Shown here: piece after piece, positions 1 to 8,446 of the stretch
Numbering within the stretch: position 1 is the first letter of the stretch
Layout of the letters: every line of letters starts with the position of its first letter
Assembly (NCBI RefSeq): GCF_000282375.1
Contig: NZ_AKJK01000059.1
Location: forward strand, 33,867-97,866
Length of the DNA: 64,000 nt
Direction: 5' to 3'
From: Pseudomonas sp. GM50
GTDB lineage: Bacteria; Pseudomonadota; Gammaproteobacteria; Pseudomonadales; Pseudomonadaceae
The notes under the pieces: generated by a model
What the model saw: the letters and a program-made list of their open reading frames with translations, nothing else
Database searches by the model: none
Told to the model about the DNA's origin: nothing
Translations under genes and position numbers: made by a program

Positions 1-2
1 TG

Positions 3-74
3 AACTACATCTCGGAGGTTGTTCGCCAACCCTATGAGCTTGAATGGGTTGACGAGATCGTGAGACAGGACTGA
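3..74 (+). CDS. C-terminal end of an upstream gene (partial)
   Basis: One frame is open from the left edge to a TGA at 72-74 and gives 23 residues ending in ELEWVDEIVRQD. The amphipathic, acidic character is compatible with a real protein tail, but the stretch is too short to identify a family. The next gene starts 115 bases downstream, so this probably belongs to a separate unit that begins before the window. Confidence 0.4.
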   Translation, partial: NYISEVVRQPYELEWVDEIVRQD

Positions 75-189
75 TCTTCAACTGCAAGCGGCCAGCACCT
101 TCTTAAGCCGCGGATTCTCGGACGTTGATTCACCATAATTCGCGGCAATATTTCGTGAGCAGACGCTCACTTCTTTCAAGGATGATTTG

Positions 190-1377
190 ATGTTCAAAGG
201 ATTGCGCTTCGCCCCCTGCGCCACGTTATTACTCGCGTTCTGTTCGACAGCCGATGCCGAAGGCTACAATCGCGTCTTCACCGGCACCCTGGGCAAGATG
301 CCGATCGTGCTGGAACTCAACACCAACCAGCCGGACGAAGTCACCGGCCGCTACTTCTATGAAAAGTACCATCGCGACCTGGAGCTGAGCGGCTCACTGC
401 AAGAAGAGACCCTGACGCTAACCGAAGGCAACAACCGCTACGGCGAAGACAAACCCCAGCCAACCCTGAAGCTGCAAGAAACGGCCAACGGCTGGCAAGG
501 CGAATGGAAAAGCCACAAGGGCAAAGTCCTTCAAATGCAGTTGACCGAGGCCACGCTCCCAACACCGGCGGCAGACGCCTTGCCCTTCATCGCCGCGCTG
601 CCGAAAAGCGACCCCTACGAATATCTTCGCCTGCAAGGCTTGAAGCTCAAACCGGGCAAGAAAGAGTCCTTCATGGGTTACGACCTGCAATGGTGGACGC
701 AGCCCGAGTCCAGTCTCTCCATGTTCAGCGTTGAGTCCGGCTACCCCAAAGCCGACCAACAGCGGATCAATCAGCAATTGTTGGAGCGGCTCTGGAGCGA
801 AGTCATCAGCTATCACGGCTGTTTGCTGCAAGGTGGGCAATATGCCGAGTTCGACCAAGGTGTCACCCCCAAATTCCTATCGCCCGATGTGGTCAGCCTA
901 AGCATCGCCACCAGCTACAGCTGCGGCGGCGCTCACCCGGATTTTGGCGATTCACCGATCAACCTCGACGTTCACACCGGTCATAGCCTGTCGCTGGACG
1001 ACGTGTTGTGGGTGGGCAACGGCAAGCCACTGCTGCACGCCGATCGCGACAGCGCGGGCGATACATCCTTGACCGAGGAAGAGGGGAACACGCGATTCAC
1101 CTATCATCGCGAAGTGTTCGTACCGTGGCTGATCAAGCAATTCACCGCGCTGTACCCCGACGATATGCAGAAGCCGGTGGACGAGGACAGTTGCGACTAC
1201 ACCGACGAAAGCGTTTGGGGTTATTCCAACTGGCACTTCACCGCGAAAGGTCTGTACCTGGGCCCGTACTTCGCCCGCGTGCAACGCAATTGCGATGATC
1301 CGGGCTGGTCAGTGCTGCCGTACGCCGTGGTCAAGCAACATCCTGGCGCGGTCAAACTCGAACTGCCTCAGGACTAA
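190..1377 (+). CDS. Secreted DUF3298-like protein
   Basis: The 395-residue product starts with a signal peptide (hydrophobic run ATLLLAFCSTADA, cleavage likely near residue 24) and should act in the periplasm or at the surface. The second half carries TSYSCGGAHPDF near residue 240 followed by a segment ending in LSLDDVLW, the pattern of the DUF3298 (RsiV-like) fold, which in other proteins binds peptidoglycan fragments or lysozyme. I chose the ATG at 190 over the TTG one codon earlier. No operon partner is obvious. The domain call rests on the CGGAHP motif and layout; the function is unknown. Confidence 0.75.
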   Translation: MFKGLRFAPCATLLLAFCSTADAEGYNRVFTGTLGKMPIVLELNTNQPDEVTGRYFYEKYHRDLELSGSLQEETLTLTEGNNRYGEDKPQPTLKLQETANGWQGEWKSHKGKVLQMQLTEATLPTPAADALPFIAALPKSDPYEYLRLQGLKLKPGKKESFMGYDLQWWTQPESSLSMFSVESGYPKADQQRINQQLLERLWSEVISYHGCLLQGGQYAEFDQGVTPKFLSPDVVSLSIATSYSCGGAHPDFGDSPINLDVHTGHSLSLDDVLWVGNGKPLLHADRDSAGDTSLTEEEGNTRFTYHREVFVPWLIKQFTALYPDDMQKPVDEDSCDYTDESVWGYSNWHFTAKGLYLGPYFARVQRNCDDPGWSVLPYAVVKQHPGAVKLELPQD

Positions 1378-1518
1378 TCCCTGGCCCGCCGCCAAAAGAT
1401 AAAGCCGAAGGACTTCGAGGATGATCTTGAAGGGCAGCAAGGCATCATTTTCTTCAAAGACCTCTGGCGCCGCGGAAGCGAGACCATCGGCAATCGCAGT
1501 GGCGATCATATTTTCCAT
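1309..1518 (-). CDS. Possible small hypothetical protein
   Basis: A 69-residue frame opens with ATG at 1518, with a GGAG about a dozen bases upstream, and its first half (MENMIATAIADGLASAAPEV, then EENDALLPFKIILEVLRL) has the composition of a real helical protein. It runs convergently into the last 69 bases of the secreted-protein gene. The C-terminal third looks like antisense sequence of that gene, so this may be a decayed or extended frame. I do not recognise a family. Confidence 0.3.
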   Translation of the reverse strand: MENMIATAIADGLASAAPEVFEENDALLPFKIILEVLRLYLLAAGQGLVLRQFEFDRARMLLDHGVRQH

Positions 1519-1575
1519 TGAGGGCAGTTTCTCCGACTACCACGAGTCGAAGGAAATATGGTTTTGGAAGGTCAT

Positions 1576-1809
1576 ATGAAAATTGTTAAAGGGGCATTGT
1601 TCGTCATCCTTATGGTTGCCTTGGCCGTTGGGGCATTTAATTTGTTATTCGTGGCAGTGTCTGACTACTTTGGGCCGTTCTACGACAGTGAAGCGGACCA
1701 ACGTCGGAACTTTGCAATTTGGCTTTTGGGTAATGCGGGGGTTGGGATGCTTTCGATTGTTATGGGGGGTGTTTTGTATCGGCGTCATCTGCGCAGAGCA
1801 CGTGTTTGA
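1576..1809 (+). CDS. Small two-helix membrane protein
   Basis: The product is 77 residues. Start choice: the ATG at 1576 has GGAAGG four bases upstream (1566-1571), whereas the in-frame ATG at 1558 has no ribosome-binding site. Two hydrophobic segments are visible, one at the N-terminus (GALFVILMVALAVGAFNLLF) and one near the C-terminus (IWLLGNAGVGMLSIVMGGVL), separated by a charged loop, and the tail RRHLRRARV suggests a cytoplasmic C-terminus. No family recognised and no partner gene is coupled to it. Confidence 0.65.
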   Translation: MKIVKGALFVILMVALAVGAFNLLFVAVSDYFGPFYDSEADQRRNFAIWLLGNAGVGMLSIVMGGVLYRRHLRRARV

Positions 1810-1870
1810 ACGACACGATGGCCGCCGTCCCCACGCAATATCAGCCACAGCAATAACGCTGTGACCCCGA

Positions 1871-2860
1871 TTACTTACCCGCCAACCCCGGCGCTTCACG
1901 AATGATGAAGTGATCCAGGTTCTCAATATTGGCACTGAACACCCCGAACGTCTGTTCGGGGTTTTTCTTGCTCGGCACCTGCTTCAACTCCGGCGTCACG
2001 CCATAGAAGAAGCAATACAACTCGGCGTCACTGTCGACCGCGTGCTTGATCTCTTCCAGAAACGCCTTGCGCTTGCGGTAGTTGTCGATCAGCTTCTTGC
2101 TCAAATAAACGTTCACCGAGTAAGGCTTCTTCTTCGCCTCGTCCGGTTGCTTGAACCAGACCTTCTGCTCGAAATCGATGCGAAAGCTCTGTGTGTAATC
2201 CTTGATCTCCTTGATCTTGCCCCAGTAAATCAGCCCCTTGTTGTCCTGCAGATACTCGATCTTCTTGAAGAACGACCCATAAGGCGCCGAGTGCTCGCCA
2301 ATCTTCAGCGGCATGCGCTTGAGCAGCTCCTTGTCCTCGAAGTTCGACACAAAACACTCCACCGGGTGGGCGAAGACACTGGTCTTGTCCGGCGCCGACT
2401 CCCGGCTCGGATGCTCGACGTTACTGGCCGCTGAAGCTGGTTTTGGGTCATCCCGCATGACATCCGCCGCCACCGCCGGGCTCGCAGGCTTACGCACATA
2501 CTCACGCCGAGTCAGCAGCAACTCCGACGGAAAATGCTCCTCGCGACTGTCATCCGATTCCGCACCGTCCATCTCCAGGCCTGACGCCGGCGTCCTCAGA
2601 CTGACATAAGGACAACCCTCGACATGCCGCGTGCTGGGAATGTTCTTGAAGTGCGGCGTGCGCATGTAATTCACATTCTTGGCGTTGAACGTCCCCAACA
2701 CGTTGGCCGCATCAAACGCCGAACGGCAAGCATCGTTGGGGCACTGGAAATGCTCCTTGGCGGAATCGAACTCCATCGTCTCGTCGAAATTCAAATCGCG
2801 CACGTCATAGATCGACAGCTTGTCGTCGAGGCTGAGGCAGTAGGCGAGGTCGAATTTCAT
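1871..2860 (-). CDS. Zinc-knuckle hypothetical protein
   Basis: A 329-residue protein. Near residues 40-85 there is a Cys/His cluster (CPNDACRSAF, later HVEGCPYV) that could bind zinc. The middle (about 90-165) is polar and low in complexity, like a linker. The C-terminal half contains GLIYWGKIKEI, an extended-strand segment and KKLIDNYRKRKAFLEEIK. The layout resembles the protein at 57191-58111 (CPGCYTN cluster, linker, YYGKI segment), so the two may be distant relatives. The function is unknown; the neighbourhood is accessory. The start ATG at 2860 is the first in frame. Confidence 0.8.
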   Translation of the reverse strand: MKFDLAYCLSLDDKLSIYDVRDLNFDETMEFDSAKEHFQCPNDACRSAFDAANVLGTFNAKNVNYMRTPHFKNIPSTRHVEGCPYVSLRTPASGLEMDGAESDDSREEHFPSELLLTRREYVRKPASPAVAADVMRDDPKPASAASNVEHPSRESAPDKTSVFAHPVECFVSNFEDKELLKRMPLKIGEHSAPYGSFFKKIEYLQDNKGLIYWGKIKEIKDYTQSFRIDFEQKVWFKQPDEAKKKPYSVNVYLSKKLIDNYRKRKAFLEEIKHAVDSDAELYCFFYGVTPELKQVPSKKNPEQTFGVFSANIENLDHFIIREAPGLAGK

Positions 2861-3051
2861 GGCGGGCCCGGGTCCAAAAATTGGGAAATCTGTTATACCT
2901 TCTGCAGAAGCCTTTTACGAGGGGGTGTATATCAATTGAGGTATTAACTTGTTTTGGTGAGTAATCTATCTGATTTATTTTGTTCGGGGGGGCTGTATTT
3001 TCGTTAGTTAAGGTCTGGTCGGTGGTGGTTTTTTATTTTGAGGGGGGGTGA

Positions 3052-4830
3052 ATGAAAGAGTTTGTATTGGATATTGCTGGTAAGGAGCTTGCTGAGGTTC
3101 TTAGTGTTACTCCTCTAGATCCTTTAGCGAAGCATCTATTTTTTTTTGAGATGACACGTGTTTTAGGATATTGGTCTACTTATAATTCAGGTTTGTCTAA
3201 AGAGGCGCAATTGCCTGGACCGATTTTTACAATGATTGGGTGGGGGTGGAATTTAGCAGCTGAATATTATTTCTCAAAGCTGTCCAGGCCCGGTTTTCCG
3301 ATGTTTGAAAGTACTAGTAAAACAAGGGCGGATGCCTTGGCGGTCTTGCACAAATTTGGAAGGTGTGTGCTCCTTCGGCGTGTAGCTGATATGTTGGGTT
3401 CGGGAATGTTAGAAGGAGAGGTTGTTGATGGAAGATATGTGTTTAGAAGGGTGGGTGTATCTGATGCGCAAGTTGTAGATAATCTAGAGTATGAATTTCT
3501 TAATGAGCTTAATTTGAGTTTGGAGGGGAAGCTCGGTGGGTTCTATAATGGATGGAATCTCACGGAGTTTCCTGATGTTGATATTCTGCCGAAAGAACTT
3601 GGGGCATTCCATGGCAAGGTCGTTATGCCTGAGTTGAAGGCAATGCGATCAGAGAATATAAGGGAGTTAATGTCTCCACTAGTGAGACCCTGGGACTCTG
3701 GTTTTGGAGTGATGATGGCCTATGATGCGATTCCGGAAACAGACGCTCATTTTTTTTCTGTTGCATTAGAAATGGTTATAGCGTGGCGCGATGAGGCTGG
3801 AATACATCCTGCTGTTAAACTAGATATTGGGGCTGGATACGAGTTAAGTGTTGTTGTTGCGGCTGTCCTCAGTTTGCATTTGAAGCACTTAAGTTTTCTG
3901 GGGATTTCAGTAGAAAAATATCCGGAAATATTACTGGAGCAAAGTTTAACTATATGGAAGTCAAGGAGTGAGCTGATAGAAACCGTTGAGATTTTGTCCC
4001 GGCTTGACGGGAATGTTGTGGCTAGAGTGGTCGATGGTATTACGTTTTTTCCTGAGGATATTGGCTGTCTTAAAGGTAACACAACACCTTTTTCACCTCT
4101 GCTTATTGGGTTGGGGAATGAGCAGATAATAATGCCTGTTTGGTGTGTTAACAGTAACCCTTTTGCATCGCTAATAAAGTTGTTTCAATGGCGAAACTCT
4201 AGAGTTGAGAATTCTTTGGCTAAGTATCGCGAAAATTGGCAGAGGTCAAATCTTTACTATATTTTTGGCGGTAATAGGTATGAGCTTGTCAAGGGGAATG
4301 TAAATTTACGAATCGATGGTGTGTTTTTGACTGATGTTGACGGAGCTATATTTGATTCAGTGACCGGGGAATTGGCTTTGTTTCAATTGAAATGGCAGGA
4401 TTACTTTACGAATGATGTTAAAAGTCTAAGAAGCAAAACTAGTAATCTTGCTAAGGAGTTGGAAGGATGGGGGCATAAAGTTTCGAGCTGGATAGATCGA
4501 TTTGGGAGCGAAGGGGTTGCTAAAAGTTTGCGATTGAAACTGAAAGGGGGGCAAGGTATTACAGGGATTTACTTGTTTGCGATTTCTCAGTCGGTCGCGC
4601 GTACTGGTGCTTACGGATTTAAAATGAGAGATAGTCGTGTTGCGGTAGCGACTTGGCCACAATTTGTGAGGTTGAGAACTGAGGTTGGGCCGGCTTGTAA
4701 TGTTTTTAGTGAGCTTCACTCTCGTATTAAAGAGGAGGTTGAAGTAATCTACCCATCTGTCGCCATACCCTATACTTCGAAATTTTCTTCTGTAGAAATA
4801 AGTTTTGAAGATGTCTGGCGTGGATACTAA
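3052..4830 (+). CDS. AT-rich putative PD-(D/E)XK-like nuclease
   Basis: The 592-residue product is unlike its neighbours in base use: codons are visibly AT-rich (many att, tta, aat), a sign of horizontal transfer. The ATG follows the purine-rich site AGGGGGGGTGA. Around residues 410-450 the sequence has LRIDGVFLTD, then GELALFQLKWQDYF: an Asp followed by a strand with Q-x-K, which fits the core of restriction-endonuclease-like (PD-(D/E)XK or QXK) folds. The N-terminal 400 residues are not recognisable. The gene stands alone, facing the convergent Bro-N unit. A solitary defence nuclease is a reasonable inference, not shown. Confidence 0.7.
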   Translation: MKEFVLDIAGKELAEVLSVTPLDPLAKHLFFFEMTRVLGYWSTYNSGLSKEAQLPGPIFTMIGWGWNLAAEYYFSKLSRPGFPMFESTSKTRADALAVLHKFGRCVLLRRVADMLGSGMLEGEVVDGRYVFRRVGVSDAQVVDNLEYEFLNELNLSLEGKLGGFYNGWNLTEFPDVDILPKELGAFHGKVVMPELKAMRSENIRELMSPLVRPWDSGFGVMMAYDAIPETDAHFFSVALEMVIAWRDEAGIHPAVKLDIGAGYELSVVVAAVLSLHLKHLSFLGISVEKYPEILLEQSLTIWKSRSELIETVEILSRLDGNVVARVVDGITFFPEDIGCLKGNTTPFSPLLIGLGNEQIIMPVWCVNSNPFASLIKLFQWRNSRVENSLAKYRENWQRSNLYYIFGGNRYELVKGNVNLRIDGVFLTDVDGAIFDSVTGELALFQLKWQDYFTNDVKSLRSKTSNLAKELEGWGHKVSSWIDRFGSEGVAKSLRLKLKGGQGITGIYLFAISQSVARTGAYGFKMRDSRVAVATWPQFVRLRTEVGPACNVFSELHSRIKEEVEVIYPSVAIPYTSKFSSVEISFEDVWRGY

Positions 4831-4944
4831 TTTAATTATTATGATTTTCTTTGTCAGGGGTATTCGCGCGGCGGTATCACTCGTTCTCAATTCTTACACC
4901 GACTTGGTATGCAAAACATCTAACTGTGGCTAAGGAACTTGCTC

Positions 4945-4971
4945 ATGCTGGGCAGCGAAGCAGCCCAGCAT
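4945..4971. terminator. Strong hairpin between convergent genes
   Basis: ATGCTGGGC (4945-4953) and GCCCAGCAT (4963-4971) form a perfect 9-bp stem with a 9-base loop in the space between the nuclease-like gene and the Bro-N gene. There is no clean T tract on either side, so termination is inferred from position only. Confidence 0.45.
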
Positions 4972-5027
4972 TCTGATTCATTGAAAAATCAGCTGCTTGA
5001 AAACTCAAACAGCGGATTTAGAAACAA

Positions 5028-5537
5028 TTAGAATCCACTTAGCAATCGTGAAGCCCTACGCCACCAGGATTCCCGCCGATTGAATGGATCGTGCGTCAGC
5101 AAGCAAGGCATATCCCGCAATCGAATCCACTGCTCATCCTGCCAGTGCAACATGCTGAGCGACATCTGCGGCCAATTCAGAACGCTCAACGTCGGACGTT
5201 CGACCGAACGCAACGGGCGGGCATCACGCAACGCAGGCACAACCTGATGCGTTAGCCACTCGCGAAGCTGTCGGTATTCGGGGCAGTAATGATAGACGAG
5301 AAGCGCATACACACCGGACTCACTTACCATCAAGCGTTCTTTGGCTTCGCCGTAGGTTTGTACGCACATCATCTGCCGCTGATCGGCGTCGAGTTTGCTC
5401 AACATGCGCCCATCAAGATATTTGCCCATCAAACGACCCAGTTCATGGGCGCAGAGCCAAGCTTGATTCTCCACCAGAAGCGCGTGGAGGTGAGTTTTGT
5501 TGCGGGTAAACCGAGTCGGTAAAAATGGCTCAGACAT
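5028..5537 (-). CDS. Bro-N domain (phage antirepressor-like) protein
   Basis: The 169-residue protein matches the Bro-N domain seen in phage antirepressors: LLVENQAWLCAHELGRLMG, then MVSESGVYALLVYHY and REWLTHQVVPALRD in the usual order over residues 18-105. The C-terminal 60 residues lack a second recognised antirepressor domain. Bro-N domains bind DNA in phage and baculovirus proteins; many Pseudomonas carry such genes outside prophages. The start ATG at 5537 overlaps the stop of a micro-ORF (ATGTCTGA), and GGGAGG lies just upstream, so translation is probably coupled. No other phage genes are nearby. Confidence 0.8.
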   Translation of the reverse strand: MSEPFLPTRFTRNKTHLHALLVENQAWLCAHELGRLMGKYLDGRMLSKLDADQRQMMCVQTYGEAKERLMVSESGVYALLVYHYCPEYRQLREWLTHQVVPALRDARPLRSVERPTLSVLNWPQMSLSMLHWQDEQWIRLRDMPCLLTHDPFNRRESWWRRASRLLSGF

Positions 5538-5622
5538 GATGTGCCTCCCGAATCGGAAGCGCGGGACACGATCTGCGGCTACGGCGATTCACCTTCAGCG
5601 TGAAGGTTGCGTACTTAGGCAT
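5530..5622 (-). CDS. Micro-ORF upstream of Bro-N gene (30 aa)
   Basis: ATG at 5622 opens a 30-codon frame beginning MPKYATFTLKVNRRSRRSC, very basic, whose TGA (5532-5530) overlaps the start of the Bro-N gene. AGAGG lies upstream. Its own start overlaps the stop of a second micro-ORF. The double overlap suggests translational coupling and makes real expression plausible. No function can be named. Confidence 0.5.
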   Translation of the reverse strand: MPKYATFTLKVNRRSRRSCPALPIREAHHV

Positions 5623-5743
5623 TTCCTTTACCTCTGGCTGCTTTCTTAGGGCATTCGTTATGGGTGTCGGGAGCTAAGAAACCCACCAGAGACGGGCCGG
5701 ACATATTCCCCTTTCGGGTCTTGTATTCGCCCACTCCCGACAT
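5615..5743 (-). CDS. First micro-ORF of the Bro-N cascade (42 aa)
   Basis: ATG at 5743 opens 42 codons (starts MSGVGEYKTRKGNMSG, ends KKAARGKGNA) and its TAA (5617-5615) overlaps the ATG of the next micro-ORF. The DNA encoding it also carries an interrupted inverted repeat (GTTATG..GTCGGGAG near 5658-5674 against CTCCCGACATAAC at 5734-5746), so the same stretch could fold as an RNA hairpin around the start codon. Reality as a protein is inferred only from the stop/start overlaps. Confidence 0.45.
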   Translation of the reverse strand: MSGVGEYKTRKGNMSGPSLVGFLAPDTHNECPKKAARGKGNA

Positions 5744-5927
5744 AACGGGGATTTTCTCGCAGGCGTAGAGGAACCGCAGACGAAAAAAAGCCGCATGACT
5801 GTCGGGTGCGGAGGGCCGCTCTGGTTTAGGCGTTTCTTAGGCGCCGAAGTAAGAGCCTAGAGGGTCAATACCTGGCGGTCAACCCTTCAAAATTATTCAT
5901 CATTTTTCCGTCGAGAAGGTGTAGGGC

Positions 5928-6347
5928 TTAATCACTCAAGCCGAATGTTTTCTGGATTTCATTGCGTAGGAGTTCTCTGTTTTTGGTGTGGCATTCCCAA
6001 ATGATTACTACATTCCATCCTTCCGCGAGTAGCGCGTGCTGTACATTAAGGTCCCGCTCGGCGTTCTTCGCCAGTTTTGGCAGCCAGAAATCGAGCCTGC
6101 TCTTGGGCGTGTATGCAAACTTGCAGTCTGGATGTCGATGCCAAAAGCAGCCGTGGACGAACATGCACAACCGGTGTTTCGGGAAAACCAAGTCAGGTTT
6201 GCCCGGCAGATCCTTCCTATGCAAACGGTAGCGAAGCCCCAACTCATGACACACCGATCTCACGAGCATTTCAGGCTTCGTGTTTTTGCCCTTGATCATC
6301 GACATAATCTTGGAGCGGTGTTCTGGGGAAACTATGTCTGCACTCAA
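5928..6347 (-). CDS. vsr: Very short patch repair endonuclease Vsr
   Basis: The 139-residue protein is full length for Vsr. It nicks next to T:G mismatches made when 5-methylcytosine deaminates. Visible family features: SPEHRSKIM near the start, LPGKPDLVF with the catalytic Asp near residue 52, FVHGCFWHRH with the catalytic His near 70, and NVVIIWECH near the end. The start is a TTG at 6347 that overlaps the stop of the preceding small ORF (TTGA), with AGGA upstream; an in-frame ATG further in would remove conserved residues. It is the last gene of the leftward defence chain and pairs functionally with the Dcm-type methyltransferase at 16820-18406. Confidence 0.93.
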   Translation of the reverse strand: MSADIVSPEHRSKIMSMIKGKNTKPEMLVRSVCHELGLRYRLHRKDLPGKPDLVFPKHRLCMFVHGCFWHRHPDCKFAYTPKSRLDFWLPKLAKNAERDLNVQHALLAEGWNVVIIWECHTKNRELLRNEIQKTFGLSD

Positions 6348-6568
6348 CGCATGCGTCCTGGCTTGTCAATCAACTCGACTTTTTTGGATACTGCTTCACT
6401 CGATTTTAGCTTTTTCTCTGCCGAAACTCGCTCGCACCACTGTCCATCGCGAACGAGATCACTGTGCAATTTACCCTTGGGGATGTTCCCGGGTACCATC
6501 CCACGGCGCCAGGCTGGAAGCAGAAATACGCTGGTCGCTGAAAGCGGTACAGGACTGTACAGTGGCAT
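6344..6568 (-). CDS. Small ORF between AIPR gene and vsr
   Basis: A frame of up to 74 codons ends in a TGA that overlaps the TTG start of vsr by four bases. Two ATGs are possible, 6568 and 6496; neither has a strong ribosome-binding site. The C-terminal 50 residues are charged (GNIPKGKLHSDLVRDGQWC, then AEKKLKSSEAVSKKVELIDK) and look protein-like, while the first 24 do not. It fills the 290-base gap between the AIPR gene and vsr. Either a small coupled gene or the tail of a degraded one; no family recognised. Confidence 0.4.
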   Translation of the reverse strand: MPLYSPVPLSATSVFLLPAWRRGMVPGNIPKGKLHSDLVRDGQWCERVSAEKKLKSSEAVSKKVELIDKPGRMR

Positions 6569-6639
6569 ATCTCGTGGCCTGCTTATCCGTAGTTTGGCTC
6601 AGAAAAGAAGTCGGTTGCTTTTGAATTAGGTAGTAGAAC

Positions 6640-8445
6640 TTATTGATAGTGCAACTCGATTATTCCGTTCGCTGGGGGTGAGAAATCAGCCAACCTGACT
6701 TTTGTCCAAGTGTCCGCTCGCTTGGCCACTTCTGAAATTTGTTGACCAGGGGCAACCCTATTGAACTCGGCGTTCACGACCACGGCCCAGTCCCAAAGCA
6801 GTTCGCGCAGACCGCCGGAAATCCCTTGCCTCATCCAGATCTGATCAAAGTCGAGTCTGTCGCCAAGTCTATCCGCCACTACGGAAACGACATAGGTGGC
6901 GATGTTCACCCATCCTTGGCGGAAGACCTCCTTTGCCTCCTTCGTCTTGATCATGCTCTCGATCGCCTTGAAGAGAATAACCTTGGCAATCATTGCACGA
7001 TACCAAGGAGCATCGAGTGGGTTGGGAACTACTCCCGGAACCTTGTCTAGCTCTTCCATGAACAAGACAAAATTCTTCTCACCACCCCTTGCCACGACAT
7101 CCGGCTTGCTGCGCCACGCTTCGTGATACTTTGCGATGTCGTTCTTGGTCAGCTTGCGCTTCGGCGGAACCATCTCCTGCAGCTTTCGACGCTTTGCTGG
7201 GGTATTTCCGTCTCTCAGCAGCATGACATTGTAGGCACCTGCGGCTCGTTCGTAGAACCACCGCGTGGCACCATCAGGGCACCAAGTCTCGTTTGCTAGC
7301 TTCTCAAGCTGAACATGGAACGGCCGGTTCGCGGACAGGTCGGACATCTTCACAGCGTTCTGGCTGTTCGCATAGCGCGAGACGTTGCAGATCAGTCGCT
7401 CGCGCGCTTCATCTTGCGATCCCTTGAGGATGATAATTTTTGCCGGGACCATGACGTGGCTCAGGTCGATGGACCTATCATCGCGCGATGCGAAGTAGAT
7501 GGACGAAGTCGTCTGTCCACCATTGACGATCTGGAGTCCCTTCAGGAAAGAGAGCCCCAGACTACCGTCATCGGCGCGCTCAAATGCCGCTTCGTCACAG
7601 ACAAGGACGAGGCCGTTGTTGAAGGCAAGAAAGTGCTCCGGCTCCTTGCGGAGCGTTTCGACAATACCTTTGTTCACAGCCTTCTTGTTGCCAAGGAAAG
7701 TTCGCACGTTGGCTTCCAGCAACCGAGATCCGAAGCGTAAGTAAAGGTCACGAATGAGCTGACCCGGAATTGCAGTCAGCGCATACTCGTAGTCGGCATC
7801 CGGATCAGGGACATGGACGCAGGGAAGTGGTCGCCCGATTGACTGGACAAAGCTTAGGGCCAGTTCGTCCCGAGGTTTTCCATCGGTGTGACGGAACAGT
7901 CTTTCCAAGTCCATGGACTCGACGGCCACCATCTTGTCATGGACCTCCTTGTTGGAAAATCGCTTAGTCTTAGTCTTTCCGTCGGTGATAACGAACACCC
8001 GAAGTCGGTCAATGTCACTCCAGCGGGATCGAATGGTCGCGACTAGGTCTCGGACCGAATGGGTTGGATCAATTTTTGCGTCGAGGTTTCCGCTCGCCGC
8101 GCGAAACAGAAAGCGAACTCCTTCACTGGCGGTGGCTGTTGCATCCGAGTCTGCAAGATCTTGAAGTTGCTCAGTTCCAAAGTAATGACTGACAAACAGG
8201 TCGAGGGCAGTTTCATCAGCGCTGAGGGCATAGCCAGTGATACGCAGCTTCGCGTTGCCGACCTTTCCGTTCCAGTGGCAGACCACGGACTCTTCGCAAA
8301 TCCCTGTCTCAGCAAGATGCTCCATGACCTTTTCAGCAAAGACGAGCTCCTCCGAAGGGAATGGCCCTTCACCTGCCTGAACTCGCTCTGCAATCGTCGT
8401 ATACAGGTCGGAGCGGAAGTTGCGGTGAAATTCTTCGAGGCTCAT
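6640..8445 (-). CDS. AIPR-family protein
   Basis: The 601-residue protein carries the hallmarks of the AIPR (abortive infection phage resistance) family: HFLAFNNGLVLVCD near residue 275, LQIVNGGQTTSSIYFASRD near 305 and SRYANSQNAVKMSDLSAN near 360. The ATG at 8445 begins one base after the TGA of the preceding gene (TGAAATG), with GGACTGGA upstream; a TTG at 8460 is the alternative. AIPR proteins occur in abortive infection and in predicted restriction-modification-like operons with GHKL ATPases and Z1 helicases, exactly the context here. The biochemical activity is not established in what I know; a nuclease or nucleic-acid-binding role is inference. Confidence 0.88.
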   Translation of the reverse strand: MSLEEFHRNFRSDLYTTIAERVQAGEGPFPSEELVFAEKVMEHLAETGICEESVVCHWNGKVGNAKLRITGYALSADETALDLFVSHYFGTEQLQDLADSDATATASEGVRFLFRAASGNLDAKIDPTHSVRDLVATIRSRWSDIDRLRVFVITDGKTKTKRFSNKEVHDKMVAVESMDLERLFRHTDGKPRDELALSFVQSIGRPLPCVHVPDPDADYEYALTAIPGQLIRDLYLRFGSRLLEANVRTFLGNKKAVNKGIVETLRKEPEHFLAFNNGLVLVCDEAAFERADDGSLGLSFLKGLQIVNGGQTTSSIYFASRDDRSIDLSHVMVPAKIIILKGSQDEARERLICNVSRYANSQNAVKMSDLSANRPFHVQLEKLANETWCPDGATRWFYERAAGAYNVMLLRDGNTPAKRRKLQEMVPPKRKLTKNDIAKYHEAWRSKPDVVARGGEKNFVLFMEELDKVPGVVPNPLDAPWYRAMIAKVILFKAIESMIKTKEAKEVFRQGWVNIATYVVSVVADRLGDRLDFDQIWMRQGISGGLRELLWDWAVVVNAEFNRVAPGQQISEVAKRADTWTKVRLADFSPPANGIIELHYQ

Positions 8446-8446
8446 T

